Shown here piece by piece: positions 35,055-44,364 of a stretch of 64,000 nucleotides of DNA. The notes beneath the pieces were generated by a model, which was not told the DNA's origin, made no database searches, and worked only from the letters and a program-made list of their open reading frames with translations. The DNA is from Verrucomicrobiales bacterium (lineage in GTDB: Bacteria > Verrucomicrobiota > Verrucomicrobiia > Verrucomicrobiales > DEV007): assembly GCA_021648365.1 (NCBI GenBank), contig JAKISY010000001.1, positions 1-64,000 of the forward strand, given 5' to 3'. Within the stretch, counting starts at the first letter, position 1. Each line of letters opens with the position of its first letter. Made by a program: the position numbers and the translations under genes.

Positions 35055-35128
35055 AACAAGCGGGACGCTCGTTCTACTGTATGAGCTGAATGGGAACATG
35101 CTTTCGTAGAACGAGCGTCTCGCTTGTT
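35055..35128. repeat. Long inverted repeat, 23-base arms
   Basis: Arms at 35055-35077 and 35106-35128 contain GGGACGCTCGTTCTAC and GTAGAACGAGCGTCTC, pairing over 23 bases with a single G-T. The 28-base spacer has no pattern. It resembles a miniature mobile hairpin or a bidirectional terminator before the esterase gene. No coding potential seen. Confidence 0.75.
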
Positions 35129-35224
35129 GATTCGGATTCCGCCGTCTGATTTCCAGCCTTCAGGCTTCACCTTGTTGCCTGCTTTTCTCTTGTATTCACC
35201 TTTTTTCATGGGAATACTATTATC

Positions 35225-36079
35225 ATGAAAAAATCCTTTGCGGTTACTGTGTTTATATTTATTGCCACCGTGGCTTTAGGTAAACCGCCATGGGACGGAC
35301 CGCCTTCTACCTGGTCATGGGTGGTTGATGATGAGATCAAAATCGTAAAACATCACGTGTTAAAGAGTCCTTCGATGGGGTTCGACATTGGTTTTAATGT
35401 GCTGCTTCCACCATCTTACCATCAGGATAAAGACAAGCGTTTCCCCGTGGTTTACTATCTACACGGAGCGGGTGGTTCAGAGAAGTCTGCCAATGTATTC
35501 GGCTGGGAAGTGCTCAAGGCAATGCGTGAAGAGGCGATTTGCGAAACGATTTATATTTTCCCTAATGGCGGGACTTTCAGCCGCTACCGCGATTGGAAAA
35601 CAAAAAATGTGAAGGCCGAGACCTTCATCATCGACGAGCTGATTCCACACATCGACAAGACCTACCGGACCATCAATGATCGCAAAGGCCGCGCGCTGTC
35701 GGGTTTTTCCATGGGCGGTGGTGGATCGATTTATTTCCTATTTAAATATCCCGAAAAATTCGGTGCAGCAGCGACTATGTCGGCTGCAATTGATTGGACG
35801 AATAATGAAAGTAATGGAGAGAAATCATTCGATCTTGCCAAAAAGAATGCCGACAAGCTGCGAGGCAATTTCCGTCTTCTCATGGTCGTCGGAGAGAATG
35901 ATCAGCTTTTCACGGTGAATCAAAAATTCCACGAACAGTTGAAATCGCTGAACCTCGATTCCAGATTAGTAACGCATCCCGGCATCAAACATAATCTAGG
36001 AAAACTAAAAGAGAAATCCGGTCGCGACATCGTGCTGGCTTTGGACAAGTGGTTCCGTCAGGATGAGAAGAAAAATTAG
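35225..36079 (+). CDS. Secreted esterase D/feruloyl-esterase-type alpha/beta hydrolase
   Basis: 284 residues, signal peptide about 1-19. The alpha/beta hydrolase fold shows FPVVYYLHGAGGSE near 75-89 (oxyanion loop), the nucleophile elbow GFSMGGG near 160-166 with Ser162, Asp in VVGENDQLF near 222-230 and His in GIKHNLGKL near 258. The N-terminal WSWVVDDEIKIVKHHVLKSPSMGFDIGFNVLLPPSYH is the usual start of the esterase D/Fes domain. Such enzymes release acyl or feruloyl esters from polymers; the natural substrate here is unknown. It stands alone after the hairpin repeat. Confidence 0.87.
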   Translation: MKKSFAVTVFIFIATVALGKPPWDGPPSTWSWVVDDEIKIVKHHVLKSPSMGFDIGFNVLLPPSYHQDKDKRFPVVYYLHGAGGSEKSANVFGWEVLKAMREEAICETIYIFPNGGTFSRYRDWKTKNVKAETFIIDELIPHIDKTYRTINDRKGRALSGFSMGGGGSIYFLFKYPEKFGAAATMSAAIDWTNNESNGEKSFDLAKKNADKLRGNFRLLMVVGENDQLFTVNQKFHEQLKSLNLDSRLVTHPGIKHNLGKLKEKSGRDIVLALDKWFRQDEKKN

Positions 36080-36131
36080 GGACAGGCTCACACAATGTTA
36101 GAGTTGGAAAAGTATGTTAAATTCCGGGCAC

Positions 36132-36450
36132 CTATGAGTCAACGCTCCAAGTATCAAGCTCTTTGAGAATCCCCTCCCGCGAACATTTTTCCGTAGCGCA
36201 GTCCGGGCACTGAAGGTGTAATCGACGATCACGTCGTAATCGGCGATGATGTTTTGAAAATCCCAGGCGGCGTTGGCGGTTTGCAATTTTTGATTATACC
36301 CGCCACTCGAGGGAGAGTGGGCAAAACGTATGTGCCCGTGTTTAGGCGGTTTGAACATCGTCAACCAGTTCATATCATCAGAATTAGAAATATACGCGTT
36401 GAGAAATATACTCTCTGTTTGTAAAAATAGTTTTGCTTTGTGGTTAGTTC
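36132..36450 (-). pseudogene. C-terminal remnant of an unrecognised protein, with frameshift
   Basis: From a stop near 36450 the frame reads ESIFLNAYISNSDDMNWLTM, FKPPKHGHIRFAHSPSSGGY, NQKLQTANAAWDFQNIIADY, DVIVDYTFSARTALR, and then, after a one-base slip in an A run near 36187, EKCSREGILKELDTWSVDS to a stop at 36132. It reads as a genuine C-terminus of a globular protein, but I cannot name the family. The rest of the gene is absent. It is antisense to the space between the esterase and the BNR protein. Confidence 0.55.
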
Positions 36451-36501
36451 AATATTATTGGATTAGCAAAGATGAATTAACCGCGCTGCCCAACTAGCTC
36501 C

Positions 36502-38583
36502 ATGAAAAGCATTTCCTTCCCCCTTGTTCTTTTGATCACTCTGATTGCGCACTCTCCAGTAAATGGTGCAGACTCTATCGTGTGGGAATCTGTGCCGCTT
36601 CGCACTGCCGAGCAAAAGGCTAAGGGAATGAAAGGCGGCGAAATGGGGCAAATGGCTTTTACTTTGACCCTTTGCAAACAGGATCCGAGTTTGATGGCAA
36701 TGGGTATCGACACTGCTGCTATTTATATCAGCGAAGATGGCGGGAGAAATTGGCAAAGTAGGCGTGCGGGTATTCACTCAAATGGCGTGCAGTCGGTAGC
36801 CTTTGATCCTGGAAATAAAAGAGTGCTGTGGGCGGCAGGACTGCGCTCGCACGCAAAAACTGAGCGATCCTTTCCTCCTGACGAGAAATACTACGACAAA
36901 AAAGCGGACGGTATCTACCGTAGCGCTGATCTGGGGAAAACTTGGAAATTGCTTCATCGCGCAGCCTTTCTACGCGGGCAAGCACAGAATGAATACTTCG
37001 CCTTCGATTTGAAAAATGCCACGGCGGATGGGGCAGTGATCATCTTTGCCCTGACCCATGATCAAGGGCTCCTACGAAGCGAGGACAGTGGAGCGAGCTG
37101 GCAGAAAATAGGTCCGAAGGGAATCATCGGCAACGCCATCAAGCGCGATGAAGATAAAGGTTGGTTGTGGCTGGCGGCTGACCAAGGACTGTGGCTCAGT
37201 CGTGACAACGCAGTGACGTGGTGTCGAATCGAAACTCCTGCTCTACCCGTCAAAGGCTTGGTGGTGCAGGCAGGCAAGCCAGAAAACATTTATCTGGCAC
37301 TAGGCAAAGCAGGTATTTGGCAGAGCGAAGATGCTGGCCAAAATTGGCAGGAGCGCAACCGTGGTATTTGGAAACAAAATAAATGGTCGCGATTGGCAAT
37401 GAGTCCAGTCAATGCTAAAATTCTTTATGCAGATGCTACTGAGACTGGAGGTTCACTTCCTTGTTACAGTCATGACGGGGGATTGAACTGGCACCCCATC
37501 GAATCGAGAGAAGCTGGTTTTTATGGTTCGTCGGTCTATTTTGCGGAGGGGCTGGTAGCACACCCGACGAAGGCGATGACCGCTTTTCATCTCTACCCGC
37601 CGCGTATCACCCATGATGGTGGTAAAACTTGGCAGCTGTTTGGCAGTGGGGTGAGTGGTTCTCGACTTGGTGGGAAGAGCGCAATTGCCTTTCGCCCCGA
37701 CGACTCAGAAAAAATGGTTTTTTTCCATACTGACCATGGCGCATCGTTGACTGAAGACGGTGGTGATACTTGGAGTTGCCTTCCAGCAGCTAGGCAGAAA
37801 GATATCGGTGCCATGACCATGCCCGGCGGAGCCTATGATCCTACTCCAGGCAGCCAAACTCTGATATCGGCCGTAGGTGGCTGGAGTCGACAGCGTCTTT
37901 GCATCACTCACGATGACGGGCGCAACTGGCAAGTGCTTGCTGGCAGGGAGGATATATATCGCTTTTTTGCCTGGCATCCGCAGAATGCCAAGGTGGTTTA
38001 TGCAGGAACAAAAACTGGAGGTTTGTGCAGTGAAGATGCGGGGAAAACTTGGCGTCAGATAGACGAGCCGCTGCGGCAGATGTTTGCTGGCAACGGTGAT
38101 ATTCTTTATTCTCTGAGAAAAACTGAGCAGCGTAGATCTCAAATATTACGTTCCATGGATCGTGGTAAAACTTGGGAACTATTGGGGCAGGAATTGCCTC
38201 ACCTCATCAGTAACTTTGCTGTCTGTCCTAAAGACCCTAATCGTATTTACGCCGCTACCGAGCACTCCGGGGTTTTGATTTATGACGGACAGAGCTGGAC
38301 AAAGCGCGGCGTAGGAGACGGTCTGGAGAAAGACTTTTTTGGGAAAATGATTTTTTCGACTGTGGCTGTCGATCCTCGTCATCCCGAAGTGGTCTATGCT
38401 GGACAAAATCACTCTTGGCGAGGCTTGGCACGTGGTATTTTTCGCTCCACCGATTCTGGTAGCAGTTGGAAAAATATCAGCGGAAACCTTGGGCCAGATT
38501 TGAATGTGTGGAGTATTGCCGTCAGCCCCCATGATAGCACAGTATGGTTAGGCACCGACTATGGAAACTGGCGTTTGCGCTGA
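36502..38583 (+). CDS. Secreted BNR/Asp-box repeat protein (sialidase/xyloglucanase-like propeller)
   Basis: 693 residues, signal peptide about 1-22. About twelve Asp-box repeats of the form S/T-x-D-x-G-x-T-W occur: SEDGGRNWQ, SADLGKTWK, SEDSGASWQ, SEDAGQNWQ, SHDGGLNWH, THDGGKTWQ, TEDGGDTWS, THDDGRNWQ, SEDAGKTWR, SMDRGKTWE, STDSGSSWK and so on, spread evenly and predicting a beta-propeller. The family includes sialidases and Sortilin-type or YCF48 proteins; the catalytic Asp/Glu/Tyr set of a GH74 or sialidase cannot be judged by eye. It lies between the esterase and the FAD oxidoreductase, 97 bases from the latter. Confidence 0.82.
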   Translation: MKSISFPLVLLITLIAHSPVNGADSIVWESVPLRTAEQKAKGMKGGEMGQMAFTLTLCKQDPSLMAMGIDTAAIYISEDGGRNWQSRRAGIHSNGVQSVAFDPGNKRVLWAAGLRSHAKTERSFPPDEKYYDKKADGIYRSADLGKTWKLLHRAAFLRGQAQNEYFAFDLKNATADGAVIIFALTHDQGLLRSEDSGASWQKIGPKGIIGNAIKRDEDKGWLWLAADQGLWLSRDNAVTWCRIETPALPVKGLVVQAGKPENIYLALGKAGIWQSEDAGQNWQERNRGIWKQNKWSRLAMSPVNAKILYADATETGGSLPCYSHDGGLNWHPIESREAGFYGSSVYFAEGLVAHPTKAMTAFHLYPPRITHDGGKTWQLFGSGVSGSRLGGKSAIAFRPDDSEKMVFFHTDHGASLTEDGGDTWSCLPAARQKDIGAMTMPGGAYDPTPGSQTLISAVGGWSRQRLCITHDDGRNWQVLAGREDIYRFFAWHPQNAKVVYAGTKTGGLCSEDAGKTWRQIDEPLRQMFAGNGDILYSLRKTEQRRSQILRSMDRGKTWELLGQELPHLISNFAVCPKDPNRIYAATEHSGVLIYDGQSWTKRGVGDGLEKDFFGKMIFSTVAVDPRHPEVVYAGQNHSWRGLARGIFRSTDSGSSWKNISGNLGPDLNVWSIAVSPHDSTVWLGTDYGNWRLR

Positions 38584-38679
38584 TTCCATTTTTTCGGCGC
38601 AATCTTGAACGCCTACTAATCACAAAGATTCCAATAAAACATTCTGTTGAAAATACCGACCTATCGGATAACTGTTCCT

Positions 38680-40074
38680 ATGAAATCAAGCAAATTTGAT
38701 CGCAGAAGCTTCCTCGGCAAGACGGTAGCAGGAACCGCTGTGATCGCAGCATCAGGGCTGGTATCGCGTGTTGATGCTGAGGTCACGCCAGAGCCAATGA
38801 AGGGGGAATCTGGCGAAAATATCATTCGCGCTGATGTGCTCGTTGTCGGGGGTGGCTCAGCGGGTCATGTCGCGGCTATTCAAGCGGCACGTGCAGGAGC
38901 AAGCACGATCGTAGTTGAGCGTAACAGTCAACTTGGCGGCACAACAACAACGGCAGGAGTTAGTTTTCCCGGACTCTACCATGCCTGGGGGAAACAGATT
39001 ATTGCCGGCATTGGCTGGGAATTAGTAACGCAAGCGGTAGAACTCAATGGAGGGACATTGCCAGACTTCACCCAAGTTCCTGACAAGCATTGGGAGCATC
39101 AGGTGTTTCTCAACGGGCAACTCTACGCGTTGCTGGCAGAAGACGCCTGCCTCGAAGCTGGGGTCTCTCTCGCCTATTATCAATTCGTTCATAAACTACG
39201 CAGCACGGATGATGGATGGCTGGTCGATATCATGGGGCAAGGGGTTGAATATACTATTGCATGCAAGCAGATCATCGATTGTACTGGCGGAGCCGAAGTG
39301 GTTGCTATGGCGGGTTTTGAGCGTGTGCGCAGTGATATCCGCCAGCCCGGAACTCTGATGTTTAAGATCGGGGGAATTGAGCGTAAAAAACTGGACAAGG
39401 CGGTCATCCAAAAAGAATATCAAAAAGCTATCGCTGATGGTCGTCTGATCAAAGGTGACTGCGCGAATGGAAATATGCATTCATTCCTATTGGGGAGCGG
39501 TGCGAATAATAATCATATATTCGGAGCAGATTCTGCAACTGCCGGAACCCAAACTCAGGCAAATTTAGCGGGGCGAAAATCACTGATGCGGTTGCTCAAG
39601 TTCATTCGTAAGCTGCCGGGTGGAGAGAACGCCAAAATTGAAAAAATGATGACAGAAACAGGAGTTCGCGAGACATCACGGATTGTTGGTGAAACCACAC
39701 TCACCGTCAACGACTACACCAGCGGGAGGATGTTTGACGATGCCGTTTGTTATTCCTTCTACCCAATCGACGTGCATGACGAACATGGCGTGAAACCCGA
39801 GCCTCTTGATCCAGGCACATTTCCCACCATTCCACTGGGAGCACTGATTCCGAAAAAAAGCCGTAATATCATTGTCGCGGGACGTTGTCTAGCGAGTGAT
39901 AGGTTGGCAAATTCGGCTGCAAGAATACAAGCCTCTTGCATGGCGATGGGACAAGCGGCAGGTGTGACTGCTGCGCTGGCGGTAAAAAAAGGCTGCACTC
40001 CTTTGGATGTGCCAATCGCCGATATTCGTAATTTACTTCGCGAGCACAGTGCGATTATTCCAGGTGAGATCTAA
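38680..40074 (+). CDS. Tat-exported FAD-dependent oxidoreductase
   Basis: 464 residues from ATG 38680; the open frame extends upstream but this start gives a twin-Arg signal (FDRRSFLGKTVAGTAVIAAS). The FAD-binding GxGxxG motif is in LVVGGGSAGHVAAIQAARAG near 50-69, followed by ERNSQLGGTTTTAG. The end (AGRCLASDRLANSAARIQASCMAMGQAAGV) is that of the FAD_oxidored family (PF12831). The substrate is unknown. A membrane protein gene with a DUF4405 domain begins five bases after its stop, so the two are translationally linked; the pair may pass electrons from a periplasmic FAD enzyme to the membrane (inference). Confidence 0.88.
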   Translation: MKSSKFDRRSFLGKTVAGTAVIAASGLVSRVDAEVTPEPMKGESGENIIRADVLVVGGGSAGHVAAIQAARAGASTIVVERNSQLGGTTTTAGVSFPGLYHAWGKQIIAGIGWELVTQAVELNGGTLPDFTQVPDKHWEHQVFLNGQLYALLAEDACLEAGVSLAYYQFVHKLRSTDDGWLVDIMGQGVEYTIACKQIIDCTGGAEVVAMAGFERVRSDIRQPGTLMFKIGGIERKKLDKAVIQKEYQKAIADGRLIKGDCANGNMHSFLLGSGANNNHIFGADSATAGTQTQANLAGRKSLMRLLKFIRKLPGGENAKIEKMMTETGVRETSRIVGETTLTVNDYTSGRMFDDAVCYSFYPIDVHDEHGVKPEPLDPGTFPTIPLGALIPKKSRNIIVAGRCLASDRLANSAARIQASCMAMGQAAGVTAALAVKKGCTPLDVPIADIRNLLREHSAIIPGEI

Positions 40075-40078
40075 TGGT

Positions 40079-40996
40079 ATGCGACGCAGTCTAATCTCCC
40101 TTCTCCTAGCTCTGACATTTTTAGTTATGGGGGGCACAGGTGTGCTCGCGTTTGCTCGACCGTTTTCCAGCAAGGTAATGGGGCTGCATACTCTGATGGG
40201 ATTTGTTTTCATCGCTTTGATTATTTCTCATGTAGTAAATAATTTTGCACCACTGAAGAATTACTTTCGTGGAAAAGCCCTTTGGTTTGCTCTCTGCATT
40301 ATAGCTGGATTGAGCGCTATTTTCATTCTCAAACCAGCTCCGATTGCCGCTCTTTTGAGGCTAAGTCCCAACATCGGACCGTCTCAAGACCAGTTTGAGA
40401 TGAATGAAAGCGAAATGGTATATCAATACAGTCCGGTCGATCACTATAAGATGGCTCTCACCATCAAAACAGGAAAGGCCTTTGATCTTGAAAACCCTCC
40501 GTACATTGCCATCTGGCTGGAAAACCAATCTGCTTATCATATCAAGACGCTACTCGTTTCCGATAAAAAAGGTCAAGATGAAATGTTACCCTATTGGAAC
40601 TACAAAGTGAGAGCTTACGAACAGGCGAAAAAAGATGCGGAAACAGAAGTTTATGCTGTTTCCGCACCTACCTTAAATAGCTCTTTTGATCCAGCTGATT
40701 ACATACTCCCCGCTGACAGCAATAACCCCACGCCCTACCAGCTTTTAGTCGAAATAAATCAACCCCAGGATGCCTTCGGAACATTTGATGATCAGCCATC
40801 CTTAGTCTATTCGGTCGAAATTGATAACCGGCGCCCCAAGTCATTTCAATTACTCAGGATAGTAGGATCGCCCAAACTTGATGAACGCGATGGAAAGGAA
40901 ATGTGGAAAGTTTATTATGCTGACGAGGATTTCGGCTCTGCTCTGGATTTGATAAATAGTGCGCTGCTTACTATTGAACGAAGTGCTCAGGATTAG
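40079..40996 (+). CDS. DUF4405-DUF2271 membrane protein
   Basis: 305 residues from ATG 40079. Three hydrophobic helices (about 5-25, 38-58, 70-88) make up a DUF4405 domain (ALTFLVMGGTGVLAFARPF, LHTLMGFVFIALIISHVVNNF). It has His in HTLMG and ISHVVNN, placed as in bis-His haem ligands of cytochrome b561-like proteins. Residues about 115-300 are a periplasmic DUF2271 domain (ALTIKTGKAFDLENPPYIAIWLENQ, YQLLVEINQPQDAFG, FQLLRI). DUF2271 proteins often accompany PepSY/flavoprotein systems. It is coupled to the FAD oxidoreductase before it. Function is inferred only. Confidence 0.8.
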   Translation: MRRSLISLLLALTFLVMGGTGVLAFARPFSSKVMGLHTLMGFVFIALIISHVVNNFAPLKNYFRGKALWFALCIIAGLSAIFILKPAPIAALLRLSPNIGPSQDQFEMNESEMVYQYSPVDHYKMALTIKTGKAFDLENPPYIAIWLENQSAYHIKTLLVSDKKGQDEMLPYWNYKVRAYEQAKKDAETEVYAVSAPTLNSSFDPADYILPADSNNPTPYQLLVEINQPQDAFGTFDDQPSLVYSVEIDNRRPKSFQLLRIVGSPKLDERDGKEMWKVYYADEDFGSALDLINSALLTIERSAQD

Positions 40997-41040
40997 ATTG
41001 AAATAAGCAGCCGATAGGTGTTTCAAGTGCCGGCTGTAAA

Positions 41041-41067
41041 TTATAATAAATTTACGATATTTTGTAA
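41041..41067 (+). promoter_or_regulatory. 27-bp regulatory element, copy B (before CocE gene)
   Basis: Plus strand: TTATAA, four bases (TAAA), TTTACGA, TATTTTGTAA. Its right half TATTTTGTAA is identical to copy A. It ends 72 bases before the start at 41140, further than copies C and D. Confidence 0.65.
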
Positions 41068-41139
41068 GCTATCTATGGTTAAGTGTAGTGTGAGCATAAT
41101 TAGAAGCTAGCAACTCTTGAACTATAGGAACCCCTTTTA

Positions 41140-43026
41140 ATGAAAAATAACATCAGTCATCGAATTTTGCTCTTAGTTTTTTTATTGGCAATCACGCCAC
41201 CTGCCCTGATTTGGGGCAAGGATAGCAAAACGAATGCCGGCATTCGCAAGGATGTAATGGTCCCGATGCGTGATGGGGTGAAACTGGCGACGGATGTCTA
41301 TTTGCCGACAAAAGACGGTAAGGTGATAGAAGGGAAGTATCCCGTCATTTTGACCCGATTACCTTACGGTAAAAACGGCTGTGAGAACTATGCTCCATTT
41401 TTTGCAAAGAACGGTTATGTGTTTGTCGCTCAAGATACTCGGGGTTGTTACAAATCAGAGGGAGTCTGGCACATGCTCTCCGACGGCGGGTCGGATGGCG
41501 TAGATACCGCTGCATGGATTGCTGAGCAACCTTGGTCCAATGGCGAAATCGGAATGATGGGGACTTCCTATTATGGCGGCACCCAACATGCCATGGCGAT
41601 GGCGAAAGCGCCTCAGCTAAAAACCGTCATCCCCGTCGATGCGATGTGCAATCTCGGTCATGCGAGTATGCGCTACGGCGGCGCTTTCGAGCTGCGTTTC
41701 TGGAATTGGACCATCGCCCAAGCCGGGCGAGCCAGTCGTCAGTCAAAAGACCCTGGTACTGCCGCAGAGCTTAAAGAAATGGCTAATATACGCAGGGCCT
41801 ATCTCGCTCAACTCCCACTGAGACGCGGCACAACACCGCTGAAGCTGGCTCCCGATCATGAAGAATGGTTGGTCGAGGGAATGAAAAACGGGGCTAACGA
41901 TGAGTTCTGGAGACAGAACAATATCATTGATCACCCTCAGGATTACAAAGATATTCCCGTCTATCTGGTTGGCGGATGGTATGATTCCTGGGCAAGCAAT
42001 ACGACCGCGAACTATATGGCTTTGACACCAGCGATCAAAGGTCCTGTCTATCTGATCATGGGGCCGTGGATTCACGGGCGTCAGGGGAGTTACTCTCACG
42101 GGCAGGTGGATTTCGGAAAAAAAGCAGCTATCGCAAGTCCCCTTGATTGGCGATTGCAATGGTTCGATCACTGGTTGAAAGGGAAAGAAAATGCAGTGAG
42201 CAAGGCGGATCCTTTCAAGAGTAAAGTGCGGATATTTGTCATGGGGCAGGGGGATGGGCACAAGACCAAAGATGGTAAGCTTTTCCACGGCGGCTCATGG
42301 AGGGATGAGCAGGAGTGGCCGCTGGCACGCACAAAATACACCGCGTTTCATCTGAATTCGGACGGAGGTCTGACAAAAGAGAAACCTAGTAAGGAAAATG
42401 AGCCCATCAGTTTTGAATTTGACCCGAAAAACCCTGTGCCGACGATTGGTGGCAACATTTCATCAGGAGGTGGCATTTTAATCTCGGGAGCTTATGATCA
42501 ACGGGGAGGTAAGCATATTTGGAATTGGCAGCAGCCGGTGCCGCTATCGGCGAGGAACGATGTATTGGTATTTCAATCACCAATTTTAGCAGAGGATCTA
42601 GAAGTCACGGGAGAAATAGAGGTGAAACTTTGGGCTTCATCTTCAGCGGTCGATACCGATTTCACCGCTAAGCTGATCGACGTCTATCCGCCGAGTAAAG
42701 ATTTTCCAGAAGGATTCGAGCTGAGCATTGGTGATGGTATTATTCGTGCACGCTTCCGCGATTCTCTCAAGCAGGAAAAAATGATGGAGCCGGGCAAAGT
42801 TTACCCGATGACGATCAAACTTTATCCCACTTCCAATGTTTTCAAAAAAGGGCACCGGATCCGGGTTGATATTTCCAGTAGTAATTTCCCCCGATTTGAT
42901 GTGAATCCGAATACGGGTGAACCCTTGAATGATAACCGCCGGGTGCAAACGGCGATCAATACGGTGCACATGGATGAGGAGCATCCCTCACATATCTTAT
43001 TGCCAGTTATTCCCAGTGTGCAGTGA
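41140..43026 (+). CDS. Secreted CocE/NonD family hydrolase (peptidase S15-like)
   Basis: 628 residues, signal peptide about 1-25. An alpha/beta hydrolase domain carries DVMVPMRDGVKLATDVYLP near 37-55, the nucleophile in GMMGTSYYGGTQHAMAM near 137-153 (Ser in GTSYYGG), Asp in VGGWYDSW near 279-286 and His in GPWIHGRQGS near 308-317. The C-terminal 200 residues are the jelly-roll XPD C-domain (LEVTGEIEVKLWASSSAVDTDF, VDISSSNFPRFDVNPNTG). Family members cleave acyl esters (cocaine esterase) or X-Pro dipeptides. It is preceded by regulatory element B and followed after 42 bases by the M20 gene. Confidence 0.9.
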   Translation: MKNNISHRILLLVFLLAITPPALIWGKDSKTNAGIRKDVMVPMRDGVKLATDVYLPTKDGKVIEGKYPVILTRLPYGKNGCENYAPFFAKNGYVFVAQDTRGCYKSEGVWHMLSDGGSDGVDTAAWIAEQPWSNGEIGMMGTSYYGGTQHAMAMAKAPQLKTVIPVDAMCNLGHASMRYGGAFELRFWNWTIAQAGRASRQSKDPGTAAELKEMANIRRAYLAQLPLRRGTTPLKLAPDHEEWLVEGMKNGANDEFWRQNNIIDHPQDYKDIPVYLVGGWYDSWASNTTANYMALTPAIKGPVYLIMGPWIHGRQGSYSHGQVDFGKKAAIASPLDWRLQWFDHWLKGKENAVSKADPFKSKVRIFVMGQGDGHKTKDGKLFHGGSWRDEQEWPLARTKYTAFHLNSDGGLTKEKPSKENEPISFEFDPKNPVPTIGGNISSGGGILISGAYDQRGGKHIWNWQQPVPLSARNDVLVFQSPILAEDLEVTGEIEVKLWASSSAVDTDFTAKLIDVYPPSKDFPEGFELSIGDGIIRARFRDSLKQEKMMEPGKVYPMTIKLYPTSNVFKKGHRIRVDISSSNFPRFDVNPNTGEPLNDNRRVQTAINTVHMDEEHPSHILLPVIPSVQ

Positions 43027-43068
43027 GTTGGGGATGAACCTTTTTGTTGAGTTGCGACGATTGATACC

Positions 43069-44340
43069 ATGAAAAAGAGAGCCTTATTCCTAATTTTGGT
43101 CTTTATATTAGCGATGCCAGCTCTTCACGCCAAGGACAGCTTACTGCAACGTGCTGATATCCGAATGGCGTTGACTCACATTGAGAAGAACTACGAAAGA
43201 TACTTAGGAAAACAAATCGAGATCGCTGAAATTCCAGCTCCGCCTTTTAAGGAGGAAAAACGTGGTCGTTTTATGGCTTCTGAATTCAAGCGGATAGGTT
43301 TGCAGGATGTGCATACAGATAAGATAGGCAATGTTCTAGGTTGGCGTCGCGGGAGCTCTGATCGGACGCTTGTGATCAGTGCTCATATTGATACGGTATT
43401 TCCGGAGGGCTCGGACGTGACAGTTAAACGTGAAGGGCATCGCTTGATTGGCAAGGGCTTGGTTGATGATAGCCTCGGCTTGATGGGGCTGTTGGCATTG
43501 CCCGAGGTGCTTGACGCTGCGAACATTAAGACTGAACTAAATCTTTTGTTCGTCGCCACTGTGGGAGAAGAGGGCTTGGGAGATCTGCGGGGAGTCAAAT
43601 ACCTGTTTGAAAAGGGACCGCTGAAGAACCGTATTGACGCTTTTATCTCAATCGATTTGGCAGACCCGCAGGAGATCACCAATGGTGCCTTGGGAAGTAA
43701 GCGGTATAGAATTACAGTTAAGGGAGTAGGAGGGCACAGTTGGGAGGATTTCGGCAGGGTGAACCCGGCGCATGCTTTGGGTCAGATTATCGCTAATTTT
43801 ACTTCTAAAACTACGTCCACAGACCCCAAGACATCTTATAATATTGGCAGAATTGGCGGCGGCACTTCGGTGAATTCCATTCCCTTTGAGGCATGGATGG
43901 AAGTCGATATGCGTTCAGCGAATCGCGAGGCATTGAAGACGCTGGAGCAGGTGTTTCTCAAATCGGTCAGGGAAGGCATAGCGGTCGAAAATAAATTTCG
44001 CAGTTCATCCAAATCAAAGCTGGAAGTTGAAATCGAGGCGATTGGAGATCGACCTAGTGGCACAACCCTTGAAAGTGATGCTCTGGTTAGAGCAGCGGTA
44101 TGGGCAACAAAGGGGGTGAACCTGAAGCCTAAGTTGATTATGAGAAGCACCGATTCAAATATCCCAATCAGCAAAGGTATCCCCGCGATCACTGTGGGTG
44201 GAGGCGGCAAAGCTGGAAATCTGCATTCTCCAAACGAATGGTATAATCCGACTAATGCACACCTTGGTCTTCAGCGTATCCTGCTGCTGGTGATGTATTA
44301 TGATGAGATGAAAATTCCGTCAACTGCTGGTGTTCGGTAA
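43069..44340 (+). CDS. Secreted M20-family metallopeptidase/amidase
   Basis: 423 residues with signal peptide about 1-20. Zinc ligands are in SAHIDTVFP (about 104-112), GLVDDSLGLMGL (about 131-142), the catalytic VGEEGLGD (about 166-173), SIDLAD region and C-terminal NLHSPNEW (about 385-392). The central lid domain includes GVGGHSWEDFGRVNPAHALG. M20 peptidases remove amino acids or acyl groups from amide bonds; a secreted one could act on peptides or N-acyl amino compounds. The gene follows CocE by 42 bases, so both probably answer to element B. Confidence 0.9.
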   Translation: MKKRALFLILVFILAMPALHAKDSLLQRADIRMALTHIEKNYERYLGKQIEIAEIPAPPFKEEKRGRFMASEFKRIGLQDVHTDKIGNVLGWRRGSSDRTLVISAHIDTVFPEGSDVTVKREGHRLIGKGLVDDSLGLMGLLALPEVLDAANIKTELNLLFVATVGEEGLGDLRGVKYLFEKGPLKNRIDAFISIDLADPQEITNGALGSKRYRITVKGVGGHSWEDFGRVNPAHALGQIIANFTSKTTSTDPKTSYNIGRIGGGTSVNSIPFEAWMEVDMRSANREALKTLEQVFLKSVREGIAVENKFRSSSKSKLEVEIEAIGDRPSGTTLESDALVRAAVWATKGVNLKPKLIMRSTDSNIPISKGIPAITVGGGGKAGNLHSPNEWYNPTNAHLGLQRILLLVMYYDEMKIPSTAGVR

Positions 44341-44364
44341 GGAAAAATCGTCTGCTGTTATATT

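Noticed and set aside
35021..35209. 62-residue minus-strand frame over the inverted repeat
   Set aside because: It is made of the repeat arms read through and has no family match.
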